Origin: a virus
DNA: 30,906 nucleotides
Strand: one strand, 5' to 3'
Virus record (IMG/VR): IMGVR_UViG_3300009433_000029
Location: 1-30,906 of that record
Shown: positions 24,901-30,906 of the stretch, one piece after another
Numbering within the stretch: the first letter of the stretch is position 1
Layout: each line of letters starts with the position of its first letter
Notes under the pieces: model-generated
Seen by the model: only the letters and a program-made list of their open reading frames with translations
Told to the model about the DNA's origin: nothing
The model's database searches: none
Translations under genes and position numbers: made by a program

Positions 24901-27900
24901 ATGGATAAAATACAAGCTCTTTATCAATCTTATTTAGATGCAGGAATTATAAGTCCTTCAACTACATTAGAACAGTTTGCAACTGCTAATGAAGAACAAT
25001 TATCCACGCTTTATAATCAAGGAATAGAATCTAATATTATAAGTTCAGAAACAAATATTGATTTATTTACATCAGCTTGGGGCTTAAAAAAAAAAGACGC
25101 ATCGGTTACGGTTTCAGAATCGGAAAGTGGTTTATCGGGGCAACAAAAATATCCTCCAGGCTATCCATATGAAAATTATTACAGCGAAGAGAAAGATACT
25201 TTTATAGAAAGAACTTTTGGAAAAAATCCATTAACAGATTTTTTTGGAGATATTTATCGCTCAGGGGTACAAGGTCTAGCTCAAGGAGCAACTGTTGATG
25301 ATGCCTTAAACCTTTTTACATCAGGAAAAGATATTAATCAAGAAGACCTTCAAGAATATATTGAAGCTGTAGAAAAAATGGAAAGCTTTACTCCATCAGA
25401 CGAGATGCAGGAGTTTGATGAAATATACCAATCAGAAGGCGGAGGTATAATGGGATTTTTAAAAGGAGTCTCTAAAAACCCTACAGTTATTCCACAAATA
25501 TTTACTTCATCTATGTTTGCTATGATGAATAAAGGTTCTTTGGCTGCGGGTGCTACAGGTGGTTTAGCAGCAGGAGCAATTTCTGGTGGCGCATTTGCTT
25601 TACCGGGAGTTATAGCTGGTTTATCTGGGGCACTAGAAACCGGTGTTTCTTTTACAGAGTTTTTAAAAGAAGAGTTGGGCGACAAAGAATTTAATGAAGA
25701 AAACATTAGAGAAGTCTTAAAAGACCCTGCTAAGCTTGGAAAAATAAAAGCAAGAGCCACTGCAAGAGGTATATCAATAGCAGCAATTGATGCCTTAGCT
25801 GGTGGAGTAGCAACAAAGCTAGGTGTAAAAGCAGGTAGAGCTTATGGTAAACTTGCAGCTACAGCTGCTGGAGGTGGAATAGAAGCGTTGGGCGGGGGTA
25901 CTGGAGAAGTAGCAGCCAGAGCATTAGCTGGTCAAGAAATGGATGTAGCAGAAGTTGGATTTGAAGCCTTGGCAGGCACAGCCACTGCTCCTTTAACTAT
26001 AGGTGCAGCGCTTTATAAAATGCCTAAATATGAATTGGGAGGAGAAAAAATAAGTAGAAGACAGTTGCTAAAAACTATAGAAACATCTACGCCTGAAGAA
26101 ATAATTGAGATTGCCAACAGTAAAACAGGGGTCACAATAACTAATGATGAAGAGCTTAGTAATTTGTTTGATAAAGCTTATGTAGAAGCTAATATTAAAA
26201 AAGCAACACTAGAAGTAGTTCCTAATATAAGTGAAAAAGATTTAAATGAAATAGTAAAGCTTGCTATTAGAAAAAATTTTTTAGAAAATAATGAAAGCCC
26301 TTCTGCAAAAGTAGAACTTACTAAAATTAATAACCGTATAAAAGAAATAACAGATGCCGTTCAAGAGTCAAGCCCAGAGAAGGTGGATGTACAAGAACAA
26401 GCCAAAGTTGGCGAAGAGGTGGGAGTCGGAGACACCACCGGGGGAATTGCCACAGAGATTACATCCGAAGAAATTAAAACTGCCGAAGTTCCAAAAGAAG
26501 AGGTTATCGAGCTTACTGAAGAGCAGAAGGATGAGGTAAGTGATTTAGAATATATTATTGGTACACCAAAAGGACAGAAACCTAAATTCAGATTGTCGGA
26601 AGAGGAAAGTGTCGTTGAAGACACTGAAGCTATTGAAGAGACAATGAATCAGTTTGAGGAGCAAGAATTAAATTTTACTCCTACTGAAACAACTGAACAA
26701 AAAGCTCCTGTTAATCCAGTAGCAGAAAGCAAATCTACTACTAAAATAGAAGAATCCGCAGCAAATAAATTACTTAAAAAAATACAAGAATTTAATGGTA
26801 TACCTATGCTAACAGGTATTACAGATATGTTAGCCGCTGGTGTAATAGAGGATTCTCAAGGTAACCCCATGGAAGTGGAAGGTGGTGTATTATATAATGT
26901 ATTAGGTAAAAATAAAAACTTAGCTTGGGCAAATGTTACAAAAGAAACAGCGCAAAAACAATATAATAATGCTGTAGAGCTTTACAATAATAACAAAGAG
27001 TTATTTGATAAGCTTTGGGCTGATAAAACTTTACCAAACGGTCATGTTCCTATGGCCATTATGAGGATGGGAGACAGTGCATTGCACTCTAATGAAGCCG
27101 TTTTTAGATATGTACTCCCGGCATTAAACGCAGTGCCTAAAGCTAACAATCAAAAAGCATTAGACACCTTTATCGATACATTAAGAAACAGCAAAAAAAA
27201 CAGAAAGAAAGTCGATGCTGTTCTTAAAGCAATTAATGATAATAATATAAAAGGTCTAAATGAATTATTTAATTTTATAGTTAAAGATGCAAATTCCAGA
27301 GCACAAGGAGATGTAAATAATACTTTAGCTTTAGATGCAAGAAGTCTTATATATGATGTTATATTTTCAAAACCAGGTAGAAAAACCAATAATTCTCAAG
27401 TAGTAAAAGATTTATTTAAAGGAATAGAAAACAGAAGTGAATTGTTTTTATCAGACACTATTTACGAAGCAATTGGAGAGCCATCTGTTAAAAACGCAAG
27501 ACAGGGAGAGGTTATGTCGATTGTTGGTGTAGATGTGTTGACGGGAGGCGTAGAAAAAACACAGCACCCTAACTACGGATACGGTCCAAAAGGACAAGCT
27601 ATAGCTCTTATTAGTAATCCAACACACGGAATTGAGGTTTTTCCTGAATGGAAAGCAAAATCTAACAGAGTATTTAAAAAAACTAAACCAAAAACAGAAA
27701 CGTCCAAGAAAAAAGGAGCTAAGTTTCCAAGTGAAACACAGGTAGAGCAGCAGACCATGGGAGCTTTTGCTACCGACAAAGCTTTTACAGGGGCTAAAGT
27801 TAAGGCTGGTGAAATGTCTGATGTTGATAATCTGATAGGTATGTTGAGGCTGGCTTTCCCTGGTGTTAATGTAGCAACAACACAAGAAGAGTTTGATGCT

Positions 27901-30900
27901 ATACTAGAAAGTCCAGGAGTTAGAACCAGAGAGACTAAAGGAAAGACTATACTTGGTATAACGGTAGACGGTAAAATATATTTAAACCCTGACTCAACAT
28001 CATTAGCAACCCCAATACACGAGTTTGGACATATATGGCTTGATTATTTACGTTCAGATTCTTCTGGTAAAAAAAGTACAGCCATTCTAAATCAAGGTCT
28101 AAAACTTATTGAGGGAACAGAAGCCCTTAAAAAAGCTATAGATAAATATGGTAATAGTGAATTAGCTAGAGAAGAAGCTTTAGTTGAACTCATGGGAACA
28201 AAAGGAGATACCATAGCTAATGCAGCTAAACGCTCTAGGTTTAAAGAATGGCTTAACGGATTGTTTAAATATGTTAAGGAGATGTTTACTCGCTCCAAAG
28301 ACATTAAAAAAGAAGATGTAAAAAATTTAACTTTAGAAGACTTTATAAATATAGGTCTAGCTGATTTGTTTGCTGGTAAATTAATTAACGGCAAGTTTGA
28401 TGCTAAAACTGCTGAGAGTTCTGCTAAGGCTAGGTTTGAATTATTAGAATCTATAGGAGGACCTGAGCTTTCAATGCAGGAGATAATAGAAACTGGAAGA
28501 GCTGAAGGTTTTTCTGACGCTGCTATTAAAGCAGTGTTGCAGGGCAGAGGTTTTAAAGCTGCTGACATAAACCCCGCTATGGAGTTAGCTCTTAAAAAGG
28601 GAGAAACATTGCCCGCAGCTTTTCAACAAATAGAAGGAGGAGCAGAGAGAGGATTAAAATTATTTAGAGATGTTCAGACTAAACTAAAAAGATACAAGAA
28701 TACAAAGAATCTTAAAACAAAAGAAAAGCCAACTTCTGCTCAAGTAAGAGAGAAGGCATTAAGCCTTTTAAAAAATACTGAAGTATATAAAAGCTTACCA
28801 GAAATAACACAGGATGCATTAGTGTTGGCGCTTGATAAATCTGTAGACACTAGAGCTAACGCATCTGTGCAAAAAGAAATAACTAGAATCAAGAACGCTG
28901 TTAAGGGTTATAAAAAAGGAGTAAGAGATTTAAGGAAAGCTCAGATACAAATAAAAAACTTTATAAGAAATGTATTACCTGTATCGCAGGGCTACTCTCA
29001 GTCTGTAGTAAATAATCTTATATCAAATGTTACAGCTATAACTGCCGCAAAAGATTTACCTGTAACTGTAGAGAAGGTACTTAAAAAGGTAGATGCAGAA
29101 AGAGCTAGACAAAAGAAGAGATTAATAAAGGATATAATAACTTTTGTAAACAAAAAATCAAAAGGAAGAAAAACCAGGAGTAATAAATCAAGAGCTGGTA
29201 GTTTAGATGCTCAGGGTAAAGATTTCTTTACTGCTATAAAGAACGTATTTAAATCTACACCAGAAGAGCTAGAAGTTAAAAGGGCAGAACTCGCAGATAA
29301 GTCTACTAAAATAGATGAGCTTACATTAAAAGAAACAAGAGGTGAAAAGCTTACGATACAAGAAAATAAATTACTTGATGAATCATTAGCTTTTGATTTG
29401 TTTGCGAATTTAGAAAATCAATCTATTGAAGATATACAAAGTTTATTTGAAGATTTAAAAGCTGGAGCAAAGGAGTCTATAAAAAGATTGAATCAAAGAA
29501 AAGCCGCAGAAGCAGAAAGAGCTGCAAGAATTTCAAATGATTTTGAGTCTCAAATAAAGGGTGATTTTGAAGCTCTTGTAAATGAAGATGGTTCTATTAA
29601 AGATGCCAATCAAAGAAGACAAGACAAAGAGCGTATCTTACAATATTTTAGAGAGCGTAAAATATGGGAAGGCACAAAAGCTTATGTAAAATATTTTGGC
29701 GCACAATTAACCACAAGTCCATTTCAATTTGTTCGCAATTGGTTTGGTCATCTTGGTTCGATAACCGAAATATTAGATAGATATAAACCCGGAGTGTTTA
29801 AAAAATATTTATATGATGATGTAAATGTAATGGAAGAAAACTCTCTTCGAGGAAAGTTTCAACAAAGAGATATTATTGATAATATAGCAAATACTATTGA
29901 TGGTATTGAGGGTGGATTTAAAGAGATACTGTCTAAATTTAAAGCTTTAAAAGTAGAAATTAATGTAAATGGTGAAAAAGAATTTTATTCTGACGATGAG
30001 CTTCTTCGTATTTATGCTTTGAGTTTAAACGATGTTCAAAAACAAAAGTTGAATAACCAAGGTTTTACTGATAAAGTATTATCAGATGTTGAATCTAAAT
30101 TAGACAAAGACCTTATAGAGTTTGCTAATAAAATTGTAGAGTATTTTAGCAGTACCTATTATGAGAGCGTTAATGATGTTTACTCTTCCGTAAATAATAT
30201 AAATCTTGGGTATGTAGAAAACTACTTTCCTACTAGAACTATCTCAAAAGAAGTAAATAAAACATGGTTGCAAGAACAATCTTTTGCAAAAATATTTGAT
30301 GCTGAAACTTCTCCTGCATTTAGAGAGCGAACTGATAAAACAAATAAAATAGATTTAAATCCCTTCTTAACTTTTACAAATGTTATGAATGAGCACATTG
30401 AATCTATGGAAAAATACAAAGCTTTTGCTCAGGGTGTAAAAGATTTAAACACCATAATGAATAATGAAAGCGTAAATGCTGTTTTTGAGGAAATGGGTAG
30501 TTTTAAAGTTGTAAGTGAAAGTTTAAATCACATACTTAATCCAGATTATGGATTAAAAGAGACGCAGGGTATATATGGCCCTTTATTTAACGCTTTTACT
30601 GGATATGCGCTCGGATTTAAATTGATACAAATTCCCAAGCAAGCTACTTCTTTTGTAAATGCCTTTGAAGAATACCAATACATAAAGGGAAAAAACACTC
30701 CAGGTTTAGACCATGTGGCTTTTATGGTTGAGTCTCTAATAACTTTAGGGTCTTTATTCACCAAAGATTCTGCTTACAAAAAAGCTTTTGAAAAGTCAGC
30801 TACATTTAGAGAAAGAGTATTGAGAGGACTTGAAGGTGATATATATGGATTAGAAACTGGAGGTAGATTAGGTTTAAAATCCGAGAAAAAAAGAAAAGAA

Positions 30901-30906
30901 TATATA
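24901..30906 (+). CDS. Giant polyvalent virion protein with zinc-protease motif (3' partial)
   Basis: At least 2002 residues, open to the right edge with no in-frame stop. Residues 1-60 are two copies of a 30-residue helical repeat (LYQSYLDAGIIS..., LYNQGIESNIIS...) ending GLKKKD. About 200-245 is a Gly/Ala-rich hydrophobic segment (glycine zipper type) and 290-345 is also Ala/Gly-rich; both may enter membranes. An acidic linker spans about 480-620. A zincin motif HEFGH is at 1040-1044 with Glu residues at 1091-1096 (EEALVEL) as possible third ligand. Long Lys/Glu helices fill about 1200-1560. Near 1771-1780 is YVENYFPTRT, then LGFKLIQIPKQATSF, both typical of large polyvalent phage proteins. 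I expect it to be packaged and ejected with the DNA, with protease and envelope-penetration functions. No RNA polymerase DxDGD motif is present in this part. Confidence 0.8.
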   Translation, partial: MDKIQALYQSYLDAGIISPSTTLEQFATANEEQLSTLYNQGIESNIISSETNIDLFTSAWGLKKKDASVTVSESESGLSGQQKYPPGYPYENYYSEEKDTFIERTFGKNPLTDFFGDIYRSGVQGLAQGATVDDALNLFTSGKDINQEDLQEYIEAVEKMESFTPSDEMQEFDEIYQSEGGGIMGFLKGVSKNPTVIPQIFTSSMFAMMNKGSLAAGATGGLAAGAISGGAFALPGVIAGLSGALETGVSFTEFLKEELGDKEFNEENIREVLKDPAKLGKIKARATARGISIAAIDALAGGVATKLGVKAGRAYGKLAATAAGGGIEALGGGTGEVAARALAGQEMDVAEVGFEALAGTATAPLTIGAALYKMPKYELGGEKISRRQLLKTIETSTPEEIIEIANSKTGVTITNDEELSNLFDKAYVEANIKKATLEVVPNISEKDLNEIVKLAIRKNFLENNESPSAKVELTKINNRIKEITDAVQESSPEKVDVQEQAKVGEEVGVGDTTGGIATEITSEEIKTAEVPKEEVIELTEEQKDEVSDLEYIIGTPKGQKPKFRLSEEESVVEDTEAIEETMNQFEEQELNFTPTETTEQKAPVNPVAESKSTTKIEESAANKLLKKIQEFNGIPMLTGITDMLAAGVIEDSQGNPMEVEGGVLYNVLGKNKNLAWANVTKETAQKQYNNAVELYNNNKELFDKLWADKTLPNGHVPMAIMRMGDSALHSNEAVFRYVLPALNAVPKANNQKALDTFIDTLRNSKKNRKKVDAVLKAINDNNIKGLNELFNFIVKDANSRAQGDVNNTLALDARSLIYDVIFSKPGRKTNNSQVVKDLFKGIENRSELFLSDTIYEAIGEPSVKNARQGEVMSIVGVDVLTGGVEKTQHPNYGYGPKGQAIALISNPTHGIEVFPEWKAKSNRVFKKTKPKTETSKKKGAKFPSETQVEQQTMGAFATDKAFTGAKVKAGEMSDVDNLIGMLRLAFPGVNVATTQEEFDAILESPGVRTRETKGKTILGITVDGKIYLNPDSTSLATPIHEFGHIWLDYLRSDSSGKKSTAILNQGLKLIEGTEALKKAIDKYGNSELAREEALVELMGTKGDTIANAAKRSRFKEWLNGLFKYVKEMFTRSKDIKKEDVKNLTLEDFINIGLADLFAGKLINGKFDAKTAESSAKARFELLESIGGPELSMQEIIETGRAEGFSDAAIKAVLQGRGFKAADINPAMELALKKGETLPAAFQQIEGGAERGLKLFRDVQTKLKRYKNTKNLKTKEKPTSAQVREKALSLLKNTEVYKSLPEITQDALVLALDKSVDTRANASVQKEITRIKNAVKGYKKGVRDLRKAQIQIKNFIRNVLPVSQGYSQSVVNNLISNVTAITAAKDLPVTVEKVLKKVDAERARQKKRLIKDIITFVNKKSKGRKTRSNKSRAGSLDAQGKDFFTAIKNVFKSTPEELEVKRAELADKSTKIDELTLKETRGEKLTIQENKLLDESLAFDLFANLENQSIEDIQSLFEDLKAGAKESIKRLNQRKAAEAERAARISNDFESQIKGDFEALVNEDGSIKDANQRRQDKERILQYFRERKIWEGTKAYVKYFGAQLTTSPFQFVRNWFGHLGSITEILDRYKPGVFKKYLYDDVNVMEENSLRGKFQQRDIIDNIANTIDGIEGGFKEILSKFKALKVEINVNGEKEFYSDDELLRIYALSLNDVQKQKLNNQGFTDKVLSDVESKLDKDLIEFANKIVEYFSSTYYESVNDVYSSVNNINLGYVENYFPTRTISKEVNKTWLQEQSFAKIFDAETSPAFRERTDKTNKIDLNPFLTFTNVMNEHIESMEKYKAFAQGVKDLNTIMNNESVNAVFEEMGSFKVVSESLNHILNPDYGLKETQGIYGPLFNAFTGYALGFKLIQIPKQATSFVNAFEEYQYIKGKNTPGLDHVAFMVESLITLGSLFTKDSAYKKAFEKSATFRERVLRGLEGDIYGLETGGRLGLKSEKKRKEYI
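26354..26539 (+). CDS. Overprinted small basic phage protein (MPFKS family)
   Basis: 61 residues in a different plus-strand frame, wholly inside the giant gene. The start, MPFKSQAQRRWMYKNKPKLA then KRWESETPPGELPQ, is what I recognise as a widespread small phage protein of unknown function (typical form MPFKSKAQRRxMYxxxPxxAxRWExxTPxGxLP). A spurious ORF should not match such a signature. The block is abruptly GC-rich: 55 of the first 100 bases are G or C, against 12 of 60 at 26221-26280. It uses AAG for 10 of 12 lysines, whereas neighbouring genes prefer AAA. In the giant frame the same DNA reads as an acidic, low-complexity linker (residues about 485-547). No promoter element is seen ahead of the ATG. 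It may be a live nested gene or a captured gene now read only in the giant frame. Confidence 0.5.
   Translation: MPFKSQAQRRWMYKNKPKLAKRWESETPPGELPQRLHPKKLKLPKFQKKRLSSLLKSRRMR

Noticed and set aside
25350-25760. 136-residue antisense frame rich in Ala and Pro
   Set aside because: It is the complement of the Gly/Ala-rich hydrophobic segment of the giant gene; plus-strand coding is continuous and the antisense product has no recognisable features.
27451-27885. 144-residue antisense frame, Cys/Phe/Ser-rich
   Set aside because: The composition is that of complemented Lys/Glu/Gln codons; there is no promoter element and it sits inside the continuous giant gene.
24901-30906. Virion-packaged RNA polymerase, as is common in crAss-like phages
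   Set aside because: Despite the size and position, no DxDGD-type catalytic motif is present in the visible 2002 residues; the protein fits a polyvalent ejection protein with a zincin site better.

Overview
This window is a gene-dense, single-strand (all plus) stretch of a tailed double-stranded DNA phage genome, cut inside a gene at both ends. The sequence is AT-rich. There is no Shine-Dalgarno pattern; start codons sit behind A/T-only leaders. Several intergenic gaps carry the TAnnTTTG -7 promoter element typical of Bacteroidetes/Flavobacteriia, so the host is very probably a member of Bacteroidota. The terminase, portal, capsid and tail-ring proteins read like those of crAss-like (Crassvirales) podoviruses or close relatives. 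That placement is from remembered family signatures, not a search.

Layout. 1-2176 holds the large terminase (5' end missing) and 2177-4612 the portal. 4658-5815 is a probable scaffold and 5835-7259 the major capsid protein, followed by a strong intrinsic terminator. 7323-8066 is an unknown protein. 8107-8394 is a small protein in its own promoter-terminator unit, a candidate capsid decoration protein. 8478-10356 holds two connector/ring-type proteins and 10358-15580 a 1740-residue tail hub/muzzle-like protein whose C-terminus becomes a chain of small domains joined by Pro-rich linkers. 15590-16267 is a small protein with two such domains around a roughly 97-residue linker that is nearly half proline. 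16286-19928 is a tightly overlapping four-gene enzyme cassette: prolyl-4-hydroxylase-like 2OG oxygenase, O-fucosyltransferase-like glycosyltransferase, NodU-type O-carbamoyltransferase and a second, different 2OG oxygenase. 19976-21808 is another Pro-linker tail protein that also has a cupredoxin-like domain. 21830-22240 is a GNAT-like protein, 22242-24894 two probable internal virion proteins, and from 24901 to the right edge runs a giant (at least 2002-residue) polyvalent virion protein with an HEFGH zinc-protease motif. No tRNA, CRISPR array, integrase or IS element is seen, and no gap exceeds 100 bases.

How the genes may work together. The enzyme cassette lies between Pro-rich tail genes and has no promoter of its own that I can see. 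The most interesting reading is that the phage makes a plant- or alga-like hydroxyproline-rich glycoprotein on its own tail: hydroxylation of the (V/A/S/T)-P linkers, glycosylation, then carbamoylation of the sugar. Competing readings are modification of host surface glycans or of phage DNA. A second notable signal is a 61-codon ORF at 26354-26539, in another frame of the giant gene. It reads as a widespread small phage protein family (MPFKSxAQRR...) and lies in an abruptly GC-richer patch, which suggests gene capture followed by overprinting.
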